From positions 1,860,001-1,924,000 of the forward strand of contig NZ_HG916855.1 of assembly GCF_000577275.2 (NCBI RefSeq): a DNA stretch of 64,000 nt, written 5' to 3'. Below the pieces are notes generated by a model that was given only the letters and a program-made list of their open reading frames with translations, had not been told where the DNA came from and did not search any database. Both the position numbers and the translations under genes were made by a program. Source of the stretch: Rhizobium favelukesii. GTDB taxonomy: Bacteria; Pseudomonadota; Alphaproteobacteria; Rhizobiales; Rhizobiaceae. This document shows, piece after piece, positions 1 to 10,019 of this stretch. Position 1 is the first letter of the stretch. Each line of letters starts with the position of its first letter.

Positions 1-1
1 A

Positions 2-127
2 TCGACGCATCTTCAAACCGAGGCGCCGCCTTTTGCCTACGACACCGCCAAGGCAGAGCGCCTTCGCGTCCATCTTAAAGACATTCTGGTGCGCATCGAG
101 CAGATCGCACCGGGCCTGAAACGATAA
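2..127 (+). CDS. hutG: C-terminal end of probable N-formylglutamate deformylase (partial)
   Basis: This is an open frame running in from the window edge and ending at TAA (125-127), giving the last 41 residues of a protein. The tail contains [14 protein letters not shown] followed by an amphipathic helix. It lies 25 bp upstream of hutU on the same strand. In rhizobial hut operons the gene before hutU is commonly the deformylase that releases glutamate and formate in the last step of histidine breakdown. The identification rests mainly on position, because 41 residues hold no catalytic motif. Another hut gene is possible. Confidence 0.45.
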   Translation, partial: STHLQTEAPPFAYDTAKAERLRVHLKDILVRIEQIAPGLKR

Positions 128-152
128 CGATCACTCGACAGGGGGAACCCGC

Positions 153-1829
153 ATGACCGCAAACCCACGCCACAACATTCGCGAGATCCGCGCACCGCGC
201 GGCAACGAGCTCAATGCCAAGAGCTGGATGACCGAAGCGCCGTTGCGTATGCTGATGAACAACCTCGACCCGGACGTCGCCGAGAACCCGAACGAGCTCG
301 TGGTCTATGGTGGCATCGGTCGTGCCGCCCGCACCTGGGACGACTTCGACCGCATCGCCGCGACGCTCAAGACGCTGAACGAGGATGAGACGCTGCTCGT
401 GCAGTCCGGCAAGCCGGTCGGCGTGTTCCGCACGCATAAGGATGCGCCGCGCGTCTTGATCGCCAACTCGAACCTCGTGCCGCACTGGGCGACGTGGGAT
501 CACTTCAACGAGCTGGATAAGAAGGGCCTTGCCATGTACGGCCAGATGACGGCTGGCTCTTGGATCTATATAGGCACGCAGGGCATCGTCCAGGGCACCT
601 ACGAGACCTTCGTCGAGGCCGGACGCCAGCACTACGGCGGCAACCTCAAGGGCAAGTGGGTGCTGACCGGCGGTCTCGGCGGCATGGGCGGCGCCCAGCC
701 GCTGGCCGCCGTCATGGCCGGCGCGTCGTGCCTTGCCGTCGAGTGCAACCCGGACTCGATCGATTTCCGTCTGCGCACCCGCTATGTCGACGAAAAGGCG
801 GAGACGCTGGACGAGGCAATGGAGATGATCGCCCGCTGGACCAAGAACGGCGAGGCGAAGTCGGTCGGCCTGCTCGGTAACACCGCCGAGATCCTACCCG
901 AGATGGTCCGCCGCGGCATCCGCCCCGATATGGTCACCGACCAGACCTCCGCGCACGACCCGGTCAACGGCTACCTGCCGAAGGGTTGGACGATGGGCGA
1001 GTGGAAGGACAAGCGCGTTTCCGATCCGAAGGCGGTCGAGAAGGCCGCCCGCGCCTCGATGCGTGAACATGTCGAGGCGATGATCGCCTTCCAGGACATG
1101 GGCATCCCGACCTTCGACTACGGCAACAACATCCGCCAGGTGGCCAAGGATGAAGGCCTCGAAAACGCCTTCGCTTTCCCGGGCTTCGTGCCGGCCTATA
1201 TTCGTCCGCTCTTCTGCCGCGGCATCGGTCCCTTCCGCTGGGCAGCACTTTCGGGGGATCCGGAGGATATCTACAAGACCGACGCCAAGGTGAAGGAACT
1301 GCTGCCCGACAACAAGCACCTGCACAACTGGTTGGACATGGCACGCGAGCGCATCTCCTTCCAGGGCCTGCCGGCGCGCATTTGCTGGGTCGGTCTCGGG
1401 GATCGTCATCGCCTCGGGCTTGCCTTCAACGAGATGGTGAAGAACGGCGAGCTGAAGGCCCCGGTCGTCATCGGCCGCGACCACCTCGACTCCGGCTCGG
1501 TCGCCTCGCCGAACCGCGAAACCGAAGCGATGAAGGATGGCTCGGATGCCGTCTCCGACTGGCCGCTCCTGAACGCGCTCCTCAACACTGCGTCGGGCGC
1601 GACCTGGGTGTCGCTCCATCACGGCGGCGGCGTCGGCATGGGCTTCTCCCAGCACTCCGGCATGGTGGTTTGCGCTGATGGCACGGACGACGCAGCAAGG
1701 AGGCTGGAGCGCGTTCTCTGGAACGACCCGGCGACCGGCGTCATGCGGCATGCCGATGCCGGCTACGAGATCGCCATCGACTGCGCCAAGGAACAGGGCC
1801 TGCGCCTTCCGGCGATCCTCGGGAATTGA
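153..1829 (+). CDS. hutU: Urocanate hydratase (urocanase)
   Basis: The 558-residue protein has the normal length for urocanase, the cytoplasmic NAD+-dependent enzyme that converts urocanate to imidazolone propionate in histidine degradation. The glycine-rich stretch GGLGGMGG (residues 173-180) binds the NAD cofactor. Cys411, in the ICWVGLG segment, matches the active-site cysteine of the Pseudomonas enzyme (Cys410). The [16 protein letters not shown] block near residue 490 is also typical. The ATG is preceded by GGGGGAA at proper spacing. The gene follows the hutG tail, so it is a late gene of a hut operon whose promoter lies outside the window. Confidence 0.98.
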   Translation: MTANPRHNIREIRAPRGNELNAKSWMTEAPLRMLMNNLDPDVAENPNELVVYGGIGRAARTWDDFDRIAATLKTLNEDETLLVQSGKPVGVFRTHKDAPRVLIANSNLVPHWATWDHFNELDKKGLAMYGQMTAGSWIYIGTQGIVQGTYETFVEAGRQHYGGNLKGKWVLTGGLGGMGGAQPLAAVMAGASCLAVECNPDSIDFRLRTRYVDEKAETLDEAMEMIARWTKNGEAKSVGLLGNTAEILPEMVRRGIRPDMVTDQTSAHDPVNGYLPKGWTMGEWKDKRVSDPKAVEKAARASMREHVEAMIAFQDMGIPTFDYGNNIRQVAKDEGLENAFAFPGFVPAYIRPLFCRGIGPFRWAALSGDPEDIYKTDAKVKELLPDNKHLHNWLDMARERISFQGLPARICWVGLGDRHRLGLAFNEMVKNGELKAPVVIGRDHLDSGSVASPNRETEAMKDGSDAVSDWPLLNALLNTASGATWVSLHHGGGVGMGFSQHSGMVVCADGTDDAARRLERVLWNDPATGVMRHADAGYEIAIDCAKEQGLRLPAILGN

Positions 1830-1845
1830 TCCCTTGGACCGGGCC

Positions 1846-2260
1846 TCAAAATCCCATGAGGCCCGGATACTGCAGCGCAGCCTTATCGACCGTAACCAGA
1901 GGAATGCATTCGATCTTTGACTGGGCAATCAGAATCCGGTCGAAGGGATCTTTGTGAACGGGCGGGAGTGCTGCGATAGCAAGTGCGTGCTTTCGTTGAC
2001 GGGCATGTCGATATAGCCGTTTTGAAGGAGACGTTCTCTCAATATCGAGGGATCGGCGCGAAAATCTGGGCGTGCCTGCGCATGCTTGATGGCGGTTTCC
2101 CAGATGCTGGCGGGACTGAGAAAGGCATCGGTGTCGTCGAGGGGAACGACTTTCACCAGGGGCTTTCCAGCCTTGGCTGTGATGAAAGCCTCGCCTTTCG
2201 CAGCGTTTTCGATGAGCCGCGACGGATGCGTCTTGCTTCGTGAATGTTTACGGTCTGCAT
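1846..2260 (-). pseudogene. Collapsed Phd antitoxin / PIN-toxin remnant
   Basis: Reading the reverse strand from ATG at 2260 gives MQTVNIHEA, then after a +1 shift THPSRLIENAAKGEAF and AGKPLVKVVPLD, which is a Phd/YefM-type antitoxin. Without a stop the frame continues into FLSPASIWETAIK and, after a second single-base shift near 1980, into PPVHKDPFDRILIAQ, the C-terminal core of a PIN-domain (VapC-like) RNase toxin ending at TGA (1846-1848). The toxin's first 40 or so residues, including its first catalytic Asp, are missing, so antitoxin and toxin are joined by a deletion. Both shifts fit loss of one A from a short A run. The remnant sits antisense between hutU and hutD and should be non-functional. 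Confidence 0.72.
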
Positions 2261-2304
2261 GGCTGCCTCGATGGACTTAATCCACTAACGTAGATGGAAC
2301 CAAA

Positions 2305-2889
2305 ATGACCCTTGCCACCGTCCTTAGAGCCAGCACCTATCGCCGTATGCCATGGAAGAACGGTGGCGGTGAGACCGTCGAAATTGCGGTCTCGCCCAAG
2401 GGCGCGGTACTGTCGGATTTCGACTGGCGCGTCAGCATGGCAACGGTGGCGACGGATGGGCCGTTCTCCGTCTTTCCCGGTATCGACCGCACGCTTTCGA
2501 TCCTGGAAGGCAACGGTATGTCGCTTTCAATCGACGGCGGCGCGCCGGTGCTGCTGACGCAGGACAGCGATCCCCTCGCCTTCCCCGCGGATGTCTCGGT
2601 TTCGGCAACGCTTGCCGATGGAACCATTACGGACCTGAATGTCATGAGCCGTCGCGCCAGCCTGCGCCATAGGGTCGAGCGGATCGATGTCGATGCTACG
2701 TCAACGCTAAAAGTGCATGCAACGACGTGGGTTGGGTTGTGCCATCGCGGCGACGTCATCCTCGAATGCGGTGGCAATCGCACCGATCTTGGGCCGGGCG
2801 ATGCATTTTTGCTGGAGGGTGGCGAAGGTGCAGATGTTGTCCTGAGCGGCCGGGCGCTCTGCTATCTCATTACCATCGAAAGCACCTGA
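2305..2889 (+). CDS. hutD: HutD family protein
   Basis: The 194-residue protein is a HutD-family cupin-like protein. The N-terminal motif YRRMPWKNGGGETVEIA (residues 12-28), the DFDWRVSMATV segment and the FPGIDRTLSILEG segment are diagnostic. HutD is conserved in histidine-utilisation operons, where it is thought to sense or limit flux by binding pathway metabolites such as urocanate or formylated intermediates; it is not a pathway enzyme. It lies 475 bp downstream of hutU on the same strand, separated by the reverse-strand toxin-antitoxin remnant, so the hut operon was probably interrupted here. The start has no strong Shine-Dalgarno sequence. Confidence 0.93.
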   Translation: MTLATVLRASTYRRMPWKNGGGETVEIAVSPKGAVLSDFDWRVSMATVATDGPFSVFPGIDRTLSILEGNGMSLSIDGGAPVLLTQDSDPLAFPADVSVSATLADGTITDLNVMSRRASLRHRVERIDVDATSTLKVHATTWVGLCHRGDVILECGGNRTDLGPGDAFLLEGGEGADVVLSGRALCYLITIEST

Positions 2890-3073
2890 ACCTCGCGGTC
2901 GGCGATCTGGCGCCAGAGCGTGCGTTCTGGAAATCAGGTCCAAAACAATATTATCACTGTAGTCTATAAAATAGATGGTTTTACCTATCTGAGAACGATT
3001 GTCCGCCCTAGTGTTTTCCTGTCGAAACACATTCAAGCGCTGCAGCTGAAGCTCAGTCGCAAGGGGGCAAAAC

Positions 3074-4087
3074 ATGAATATCAGAACACTATTGGCGGCG
3101 ATTACGCTCAGTTCCGCCAGCCTGCTGGCACCTTTTGTTGCCCAGGCAGCCGACAAGAAGGTGGTTGTTGCCTATCAAACCGATGCACTGCCGTCGTCGG
3201 TCGCGATCGCTAATGGCGAATTTGCCAAGGCAACCGGCTATGACATTGATTTCCGCAAGTTCAACTCCGGGGCCGAGATCTTCGCGGCCATCGCGTCGGG
3301 CGATGTGCAGGTCGGCTATGTCGGTTCGAGTCCCTTTGCCGCGGCGACTTCGCGCGGATTGGAGGTCAAGGCCTTCTACCTCTCTTCGATCTCCGGCATC
3401 GACGAGGCGCTCGTCGTTCGCAACGGCTCCGGCATTGCGGCTCTCTCTGACCTCAAGGGCAAGAAGCTTGCTGCGGCACCCGTTTCCACCGACCACTACC
3501 AGCTTCTGGCGCTGATAAAGTCGCTGGGGCTGACGGAAAAGGAGGTTCAGGTCTTTGCAATTCCGCAGCCAGAGATCGTTGCCAGCTACAATCGCGGTGA
3601 CATCGATGGCGGCTTTGTCTGGGATCCGGCGCTGACCGAGCTCAAGAAGAACGGCAAGGTGCTCGTCACCTCCAAGGATGTGGCGGACAAAGGCGCTCCG
3701 ACCTTCTCCGCCTGGGTCGCCGCATCGAAGTTTGCCGACGAAAACCCGGCGTTCCTGAAGAGCTTTGCCGGCGTCATCAGCAAGTACTACGCCTCCTTCG
3801 CAGCAGATAAGAAGGCTTGGGCCGCCGACAGCGACAATGCCAAGCTCCTTGCCAAGGCACTTGGCGGAACGTCTGAGCAGCAGGCTGGCGCGCTCAAGAA
3901 CCTCACCCTGCTGACGCCTGAGGTCCAGGCGTCCGAAGCCTGGCTCGGCGGTGGCGAAAAGTCCGGCGCGGCTAAGATTCTCAAGGATACCGCCGCCTTC
4001 CTGAAGGACCAGGGCAAGGTGAGCGAAGTGCTGCCGAGCTACGCGGCTTTTGTGACACCGGATGCGCTCGTCAACGCAAGCAACTGA
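3074..4087 (+). CDS. tauA: Taurine/sulfonate ABC transporter substrate-binding protein
   Basis: The 337-residue periplasmic protein begins with a Sec signal peptide (about residues 1-25, cleavage after VAQA). The body is a TauA/SsuA-type fold, with FNSGAEIFAAIASGDVQVGY followed by GSSPFAAATSRG as the ligand-binding signature. It should bind taurine or a related sulfonate and deliver it to the TauC permease. It heads the cluster tauA-tauB-tauC-monooxygenase, with 75 bp before tauB. The ATG follows an AAGGGGG Shine-Dalgarno sequence. The upstream 184 bp are AT-rich around 2940-2990 and probably hold a sulfur-responsive promoter, but I recognise no specific operator. Confidence 0.88.
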   Translation: MNIRTLLAAITLSSASLLAPFVAQAADKKVVVAYQTDALPSSVAIANGEFAKATGYDIDFRKFNSGAEIFAAIASGDVQVGYVGSSPFAAATSRGLEVKAFYLSSISGIDEALVVRNGSGIAALSDLKGKKLAAAPVSTDHYQLLALIKSLGLTEKEVQVFAIPQPEIVASYNRGDIDGGFVWDPALTELKKNGKVLVTSKDVADKGAPTFSAWVAASKFADENPAFLKSFAGVISKYYASFAADKKAWAADSDNAKLLAKALGGTSEQQAGALKNLTLLTPEVQASEAWLGGGEKSGAAKILKDTAAFLKDQGKVSEVLPSYAAFVTPDALVNASN

Positions 4088-4162
4088 AATACCACGACAA
4101 TCCTCCCATCCTGGCACGCTGGTGCGATATCGCGCCAGCGTCACAATACGAAGAGACGACAC

Positions 4163-4954
4163 ATGCTCAAAGTCGATCACGCAAGCGTCTATTTCAGGAC
4201 GCGCGACGGCCAAACGGTTCAGGCCCTCGATCGCGTTTCCCTCGATATTCCCGACAGCGGCTTCGTCGTCGCACTCGGTGCCTCGGGTTGTGGCAAGTCG
4301 ACGTTGCTCAACGCGATTGCGGGTTTCCTGCCGCTGTCGGCAGGCACGATCACGCTGGACGGCCGAGCGGTTAGGGGTCCCGGCGCCGATCGCGGTGTCG
4401 TATTCCAGAAGGACACGCTGCTGCCGTGGAAGACGGTTGTCGACAATGTCGCGCTTGGATTGCAGTTTGCCGGAACTCCAAAAGTGGTGCGGCGCGCCCG
4501 CGCCGAGGAGCTTCTCTGCCTCGTCGGTCTCAAAGACTTTGCGCGGGCCTTTCCCTACGAATTGTCGGGCGGCATGCGCCAGCGGGTAGGCATTGCCCGG
4601 GCACTCGCAGCCGAGCCCGACGTGCTTTTGATGGACGAGCCGTTCGGGGCCCTGGACAGCTTGACGCGCGAGCAGATGCAGGAATTGCTCGTATCGATCT
4701 GGAAGGAGACAGGCAAACGCATCTTCTTCATTACCCACTCGATAGAGGAGGCTCTCTTCCTCGGCACGCAGGTCGTGGTGATGTCGCCGCGTCCCGGCCG
4801 CATCGTTGCGCGCTTCGATCTCGATTTCGTCCGTGAGTTCGCCCGGACCAGTAATGCGCGATCGATCAAGACGGCGCCGGAGTTCGGCAGTTTACGTGAG
4901 GAAATCCGGACCATTCTGCATGGTTCCGACGGGTTCAGGGATGCGGCGGAATGA
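4163..4954 (+). CDS. tauB: Taurine/sulfonate ABC transporter ATP-binding protein
   Basis: This 263-residue ATPase is of the TauB/SsuB type. It has Walker [10 protein letters not shown] (about residues 39-47), signature [15 protein letters not shown] (about 134-148) and Walker [13 protein letters not shown] (about 154-165), followed by the H-loop in [10 protein letters not shown]. It powers uptake through TauC on the cytoplasmic face of the membrane. Its stop overlaps the tauC start by 4 bp (ATGA), which indicates translational coupling. Confidence 0.92.
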   Translation: MLKVDHASVYFRTRDGQTVQALDRVSLDIPDSGFVVALGASGCGKSTLLNAIAGFLPLSAGTITLDGRAVRGPGADRGVVFQKDTLLPWKTVVDNVALGLQFAGTPKVVRRARAEELLCLVGLKDFARAFPYELSGGMRQRVGIARALAAEPDVLLMDEPFGALDSLTREQMQELLVSIWKETGKRIFFITHSIEEALFLGTQVVVMSPRPGRIVARFDLDFVREFARTSNARSIKTAPEFGSLREEIRTILHGSDGFRDAAE

Positions 4955-5805
4955 GTGACGTCATCGAAACGAGGGACATTGTCGTCAAGACCGAAGCCGA
5001 CCAGCCGAAGACCGTTTCCCTGCAGGGTTATGGCGCCGGGCAAAGCAATACGCTTGTCATCAGTCTCGCGACAGCCGTCGTGTTGATTGCCACCTGGTGG
5101 CTGGTTGCCAAGCTGGGAGTGGTGCCGCGCCTCTTCCTGCCGACACCCCAGGAGGTTGTCACACAGATCGTCGCCGTCTATCGCGATGGCTATGCCGGGG
5201 CCTCGCTTGGCGAACACGTCTCGGCAAGTCTGTTCAGGATCGCGACGGCCGCAGCGATCGCTATCGCGGTTGGTATCCCGCTCGGCTTGCTCATGGGGCT
5301 CAACCGCTGGGCAAAGGGGATACTCGATACACCGATCGAATTCTACTGGCCGCTGCCACCGCTCGCCTATCTGCCGTTGATGATCATCTGGCTCGGTATC
5401 GGCGAAACCTCGAAGGTGACGCTTCTCGTCCTCGCCATGTTCGCGCCGATCTGCCTTTCGGCCCAGGCTGGCGTGCGCTCACTGCCGATCGAGCGTGTCA
5501 ATGCGGCGCGATCGCTTGGTGGAAGACCCTGGCAACTTCTTCTCAGTATCGTTTTGCCATCGGCCTTGCCGGAAATTCTGACGGGTATCCGCATCGCGCT
5601 TGGTATCGGTTGGGGCACGCTCGTCGCTGCCGAGCTGATCGCTTCCAATCGCGGCATCGGTTACATGATCATGTCCGCCTCCCAGTTTCTGGCAACGGAC
5701 GTGGTCTTCGTCGGCATCGGCATTATCGCCGCCTGTGCATTTGCCTTTAGCGCTGCCGTTCGGCTCTTGGAAGCTACCCTCGTTCCGTGGAAAGGTAAGA
5801 GCTAA
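4951..5805 (+). CDS. tauC: Taurine/sulfonate ABC transporter permease
   Basis: This is a 284-residue inner-membrane permease with about six hydrophobic segments. The EAA loop region ([20 protein letters not shown], about residues 184-203) contacts the ATPase. The PTPQEVVTQ element after the first membrane helix is characteristic of the TauC/SsuC/NrtB family. The gene overlaps tauB by 4 bp and is followed after 60 bp by the flavin monooxygenase gene, so import and desulfonation or oxidation are probably co-expressed. Confidence 0.92.
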   Translation: MSDVIETRDIVVKTEADQPKTVSLQGYGAGQSNTLVISLATAVVLIATWWLVAKLGVVPRLFLPTPQEVVTQIVAVYRDGYAGASLGEHVSASLFRIATAAAIAIAVGIPLGLLMGLNRWAKGILDTPIEFYWPLPPLAYLPLMIIWLGIGETSKVTLLVLAMFAPICLSAQAGVRSLPIERVNAARSLGGRPWQLLLSIVLPSALPEILTGIRIALGIGWGTLVAAELIASNRGIGYMIMSASQFLATDVVFVGIGIIAACAFAFSAAVRLLEATLVPWKGKS

Positions 5806-5865
5806 CGCACAAGTGCCTTCACGGGGTCCACGACGCTTCAGCCCGCCGGCATAGGGAACGATGGC

Positions 5866-7221
5866 ATGAAGCAGATGCAGATCTACGCATTCGACATGAA
5901 CAGCGTCGGCCATATCAACCACGGAATGTGGACGCATCCGCGCGATACGTCCCTTCATTACACGGACCTCGACTACTGGGTTGACCTTGCCCGTACCGCC
6001 GAGCGCGGCAAGCTGGACGGGATATTCCTCGCCGATATCGTTGGTGTCTATGATGTCTACAAGGGCAGCCCCGCGCCAGTCATCGAGGCAGGCGCGCAGA
6101 TTCCGGTCAACGATCCGTTGATGCCGATCTCGGCAATGGCCTATGTCACCAAGCATCTCGGCTTCGGGGTCACAGTTAACACGACTTACGAGCCGCCCTT
6201 TCTGTTGGCGCGACGGATGTCGACGCTCGATCACCTGACCAAGGGCCGGATTGGCTGGAACATCGTTACCGGCTATCTTGACAGTGCCGCGCGTGCGATG
6301 GGCTTTGAAGCGTTGCCCGAGCATGACGCGCGTTACGATGCGGCCGATGAATACCTCGAAATCCTCTACAAGCTTTGGGAGGGAAGCTGGGACGACGAGG
6401 CTGTGCTTCGCGACAAGTCTCGGGCCGTCTTCGCCGACGCGTCGAAAGTGCGCGCCGTCAGGCATGAGGGTCCATACTACAAGATGGAGGCAATCCACCT
6501 TGCACAGCCCTCGCCGCAGCGCACGCCGCTGCTCTTCCAGGCAGGGGCCTCTGCGCGTGGACAGGCTTTTGCGGCCCGCCACGCCGAATGCGTCTTCATC
6601 GCAGCGCCGACCCCACAGGCGGCACGGCCGACTGTGGAGGCACTGCGACGCAAAGCCTTGTTGGTTGGGCGCGGTGCCGATGCCTTGCGCGTTCTCGGTC
6701 TCGTCACGGTGGTCGTTGGGCGCACGCAGAAGGAGGCGAAAGACAAGCTCGAGGACTATCGCAGGCATGCAAGCGTCGAGGCCTGCTTGGCGCACTATTC
6801 CGCCTCAACGGGCATCGACCTCTCCAGATATGGCCTCGATGATCCGATCGAGCAGAAATCCACCAATGCCAATCAGTCTGCGCTCGCCGCAATCACAAGG
6901 GAGGCTCGTGAGCCGGTCACACTCCGCCAGATCATCGACCAGATGGTGCTTGGCAGTCGCATGCAGCCGATTGTCGGCTCGGCCGAGCAGGTGGCGGATC
7001 GTCTGGGGGCATGGGTCTTGGATGCTGGTGTGGACGGCTTCAATCTGGCGCGCACGGTGGCACCCGAAAGCCTGCGCGACTTTGTCGACCTCGTCGTGCC
7101 GGTGCTGCAGGAGCGCGGCCTGTTTAAGGCGGACTACGCCGAGGGACCGCTCAGGCAAAAGCTGTTCGGCGGCAGCGGCAGGCTGCCATCCTCGCACCCT
7201 GCCGCCGCGTTTCGTTATTGA
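5866..7221 (+). CDS. FMNH2-dependent LLM-class monooxygenase (NtaA/SnaA/DszA type)
   Basis: The 451-residue protein is a bacterial-luciferase-like TIM-barrel oxygenase. The segment GRIGWNIVTGYLDSAARAMG (about residues 128-147) and the following YDAADEYLEILYKLWEGSW are typical of the NtaA/SnaA/DszA/SoxA branch, which oxidises chelators, sulfur heterocycles or sulfones using reduced FMN from a separate reductase. No reductase gene is adjacent. Its place after tauABC and before a methionine importer suggests use of an organosulfur compound as a sulfur source; the actual substrate cannot be told from sequence. It ends at 7221, directly abutting the convergent metI gene with no terminator between them. 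Confidence 0.88.
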   Translation: MKQMQIYAFDMNSVGHINHGMWTHPRDTSLHYTDLDYWVDLARTAERGKLDGIFLADIVGVYDVYKGSPAPVIEAGAQIPVNDPLMPISAMAYVTKHLGFGVTVNTTYEPPFLLARRMSTLDHLTKGRIGWNIVTGYLDSAARAMGFEALPEHDARYDAADEYLEILYKLWEGSWDDEAVLRDKSRAVFADASKVRAVRHEGPYYKMEAIHLAQPSPQRTPLLFQAGASARGQAFAARHAECVFIAAPTPQAARPTVEALRRKALLVGRGADALRVLGLVTVVVGRTQKEAKDKLEDYRRHASVEACLAHYSASTGIDLSRYGLDDPIEQKSTNANQSALAAITREAREPVTLRQIIDQMVLGSRMQPIVGSAEQVADRLGAWVLDAGVDGFNLARTVAPESLRDFVDLVVPVLQERGLFKADYAEGPLRQKLFGGSGRLPSSHPAAAFRY

Positions 7222-7881
7222 TTACTTGTGGTCAAGCCTGGCGACCAGCCGGTCGCCGAGCCACTGGATGCCACAAACCAGCACGATCAGCACGGCAACG
7301 ACCGCCACCATGACGGTCGTCTCGAAGCGCTGGTAGCCATAGCGGATGGCAAGGTCGCCCAGACCGCCTGCGCCGATCGCGCCGGCCATCGCAGATGCGC
7401 CGATCAGCGTCACCAGCGTCACCGTGAATCCGGCGACGATGCCGGGCAATGCTTCGGGAACGAGCACTTCGCGAATGATTGTCCAGCGGTCGCCACCCAT
7501 GGCGCGCACGGCATCGATCAAGCCGCGGTCTACTTCGCGCAGCGACACTTCGGCGATGCGCGCATAGTAGGGCGTTGCGGCAATGGCGAGCGGCACGATG
7601 GCCGCCCACGTGCCAAGCGCGGTGCCGACGATGAGGCGCGTCAGCGGGATCAGAGCGACCAGCAAGATGATGAAGGGGACTGAGCGGAAGCCGTTGATGA
7701 TGGCACCGAGGATGCCGTTCACCCAGGCATTCTCGGCGATACCGCCCTTGTTGGTAAGCACCAGTGCGAGACCGAGCGGCAGGCCGAAGACGAGCGAGAT
7801 CAGGCCTGAGGCGCCGGTCATCAGGATCGTCTCCCACAAGGAGCGAAGCAAGAGATTAAACATGATCGGTGTCATAGCCAA
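7222..7881 (-). CDS. metI: Methionine ABC transporter permease
   Basis: The 219-residue membrane protein has five hydrophobic segments and matches MetI in length. The EAA-type loop (LIDAVRAMGGDRWTIIREV, about residues 140-158) is followed by PGIVAGFTVTLVTLIGASAMAGAIGAGG. It forms the channel of the D/L-methionine importer. It is the last gene of metQ-metN-metI and its start overlaps the end of metN by 26 bp, so translation is coupled. Confidence 0.93.
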   Translation of the reverse strand: MAMTPIMFNLLLRSLWETILMTGASGLISLVFGLPLGLALVLTNKGGIAENAWVNGILGAIINGFRSVPFIILLVALIPLTRLIVGTALGTWAAIVPLAIAATPYYARIAEVSLREVDRGLIDAVRAMGGDRWTIIREVLVPEALPGIVAGFTVTLVTLIGASAMAGAIGAGGLGDLAIRYGYQRFETTVMVAVVAVLIVLVCGIQWLGDRLVARLDHK

Positions 7882-8941
7882 GAACCTCCACCCGCGCCGA
7901 GCGAGCCTTCAGAAATTGCAGAACCTTGTCCTTCAGGGCGGGATCGCGCATCGGGACGGCAATGAAGAACCGCGCCACCGGCTGGTTCTGGATATGGTCG
8001 ATACCACCGTGTACAAGCCGGAAGGATTGCGGCAGCGCCGTGGATAGGTCGGCAAAAACCGCCCCCTGTGCGGCCGGTCCCGCCATGTCGATGCTCAGGA
8101 TCGCCTCCTGGCCGGAGGTGGGAGACAGCCGGGCGGCGATGTGCTCAGGCAATTGCGGGCGGCTTCCGGAAAGCAGGCTCTGGGTGATCTGCGCCTGCGG
8201 ATCGGCAAACACCGACCAGACCTGTCCTTCCTCGACAATACGACCGGCATCGATGACGGCAACGCGATCGGCAATGTTGCGCACGACTTCCATCTCATGC
8301 GTGATGAGCAGGATCGTCAGGCCAAGCTTGCGGTTGATGTCCTTCAGAAGGGTCAGGATCGAACGGGTCGTTTCGGGATCGAGCGCCGATGTCGCTTCAT
8401 CCGAGAGCAGCAATGCCGGGCGCGCCGCGAGCGCTCTAGCAATGCCAACCCGTTGCTTCTGGCCACCGGACAGAGACGATGGATAGGCTTTTGCCTTGCC
8501 AGCGAGGCCGACAAGCTCCAGCAATTCATGCGCGCGCTTCAGGCGTTCCGCCTTTGCGACGCCGGCGATCTTCAGCGGCAGTGCGACATTTTCTTCGACC
8601 GTCTTCGACGCCAGTAGGTTGAAGTGCTGAAAGATCATGCCGACGCGGCGGCGAAGCGGCTGCAGCTCCTGTTCGTCGAGACCGACAATGCTGCGGCCCT
8701 CGATTTCGATCTCGCCGCGATCGGGGCGCTCCAAGCCGTTCAGACAGCGGATCAGCGTGGATTTGCCGGCGCCGCTGCGCCCGATAATGCCGAGGATCTC
8801 GCCTTTGTGGACGGTGAGCGATGTGCCGTCGAGAGCGGCAGTGGCACCGAAATGCCGATGCACGTCGACGAGGCGCACCACCTCTTGTGCCGTGGCCTGC
8901 GGCGGAGCCTCGATGGCCGAGGCCGATATGATTGAATTCAT
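7856..8941 (-). CDS. metN: Methionine ABC transporter ATP-binding protein
   Basis: The 361-residue ATPase has Walker A GRSGAGKST, signature [15 protein letters not shown] and Walker B ALLLSDEATSALD, where the VxLSDEATSALD form is characteristic of MetN. The last 90 or so residues form a NIL domain, the regulatory extension that binds cytoplasmic methionine and inhibits transport. I chose the ATG at 8941, preceded by GGGAAAGAA, over an in-frame start 39 bp upstream that lacks a ribosome site and would overlap the upstream hairpin region. Confidence 0.93.
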   Translation of the reverse strand: MNSIISASAIEAPPQATAQEVVRLVDVHRHFGATAALDGTSLTVHKGEILGIIGRSGAGKSTLIRCLNGLERPDRGEIEIEGRSIVGLDEQELQPLRRRVGMIFQHFNLLASKTVEENVALPLKIAGVAKAERLKRAHELLELVGLAGKAKAYPSSLSGGQKQRVGIARALAARPALLLSDEATSALDPETTRSILTLLKDINRKLGLTILLITHEMEVVRNIADRVAVIDAGRIVEEGQVWSVFADPQAQITQSLLSGSRPQLPEHIAARLSPTSGQEAILSIDMAGPAAQGAVFADLSTALPQSFRLVHGGIDHIQNQPVARFFIAVPMRDPALKDKVLQFLKARSARVEVLGYDTDHV

Positions 8942-8963
8942 GTTCTTTCCCTTCGGAAACGTC

Positions 8964-9000
8964 CAAGGCGGCCCGGGCAAGGAACGCCCGGACCGCCTTG
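8964..9000 (-). terminator. Intercistronic hairpin between metQ and metN
   Basis: Two 15-nt arms (8964-8978 and 8986-9000) pair with one G-U wobble around a 7-nt loop. No T run follows in the metQ-to-metN direction. It is therefore better read as an mRNA-stabilising or attenuating hairpin that raises the binding protein over the other subunits than as a full terminator. Confidence 0.6.
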
Positions 9001-9034
9001 TTCAACCGCGCCCAATGCGTGGCGCGAATGTCGA

Positions 9035-9871
9035 TCAGTAAGCGCTGACGCCGGTTCCCTTATACACCTTGTCGAACTCGGCCTTAACCGCATCGTTCTG
9101 GTAGGAGGAGACGAGGGTCTTGACCCAGGCCTCATTCTCGCTGCCCTGCTTGACGGCGATGAAGTTGCGATAGGGATTGTCGGCGATCGGCTCCTGCGCA
9201 ATGCGGTCGGCGGCCGACAGTCCGCTTTTCAAGGCCCAGTCGGTGTTGACGACGGCCGCGTCCAGATCCTCGATAGCGCGTCCGACGACGCCAGCGTCCA
9301 GTTCCTTGATCTCGACATTCTTCGGATTGTCCGAGATGTCGGTCACGGTGGCGAGAATGCCCGTGCCGACCTTGAGCTTGATGATGCCCTCGTTCTGCAA
9401 AACGCGTAGTGCGCGGCCCTCGTTCGAGGGGTCATTGGGAACCCCGATGGTGGCCCCTTCGGCGATTTCCGAGACTGCCTTGTGCTTCTTGGAATAAAGG
9501 CCGATCGGCCAGACGGCGGTATATCCGACCGGCACGATATGATAGCCGTGCTGCTCGACCTGATTGTCGAGATAGGGCTTGTGCTGGAAGGCGTTGGCGT
9601 CGATTTCGCCGCGTTCAAGCGCCTCGTTCGGCTGTGTGTAATCGTTGAAGACGACCGTCTCGATCGTCAGGCCCTTCTTGGCGGCTTCCGCGGTCACGAC
9701 GCGCCACACGTCTTCATCCTCGCCGCTCATGATGCCGACCTTGATCGACTTGTCGTCCGCGAAGGAGGCAACAGGCGCTGTGAATGCAACCAGGGCAATT
9801 GCCGAGGCGACGATAGCGGCAAGGCTTGCACGACGCGTCAGGCTTGATGTGGCGGACGTCTTCTTGTTCAT
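9035..9871 (-). CDS. metQ: Methionine ABC transporter substrate-binding protein
   Basis: The 278-residue NlpA/MetQ-family protein has an N-terminal signal sequence (about residues 1-38, SFADD at the cleavage region). There is no lipobox cysteine, so it is probably a soluble periplasmic protein rather than a lipoprotein. Diagnostic segments are KVGIMSGEDEDVWRVV, FNDYTQPNEALERGEIDANAFQH and GATIGVPNDPSNEGRAL. It delivers methionine to MetNI. It is the first gene of its operon, with a promoter in the 267 bp shared with the divergent FAD-binding protein. Confidence 0.93.
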   Translation of the reverse strand: MNKKTSATSSLTRRASLAAIVASAIALVAFTAPVASFADDKSIKVGIMSGEDEDVWRVVTAEAAKKGLTIETVVFNDYTQPNEALERGEIDANAFQHKPYLDNQVEQHGYHIVPVGYTAVWPIGLYSKKHKAVSEIAEGATIGVPNDPSNEGRALRVLQNEGIIKLKVGTGILATVTDISDNPKNVEIKELDAGVVGRAIEDLDAAVVNTDWALKSGLSAADRIAQEPIADNPYRNFIAVKQGSENEAWVKTLVSSYQNDAVKAEFDKVYKGTGVSAY

Positions 9872-10019
9872 TGTGGTGTTTCCCGTCTTGAATTGATGAG
9901 GCTTGCCTCGAACGGTCAGATAATTTCAAAACTGCCGATGGTAAACCAAGCAAGCCGATCTCTATTGCGCTGCAGCACGGAAAAACTGTTCGGCGCCTGA
10001 ACACAATAGCGGGATAAAA

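Noticed and set aside
3089..4738. 549-residue frame on the minus strand
   Set aside because: It spans tauA and tauB in antisense and shows no motif; it is a mirror of codon bias.
5479..6795. 438-residue minus-strand frame
   Set aside because: Antisense to tauC and the monooxygenase gene; its composition is that of a shadow frame.
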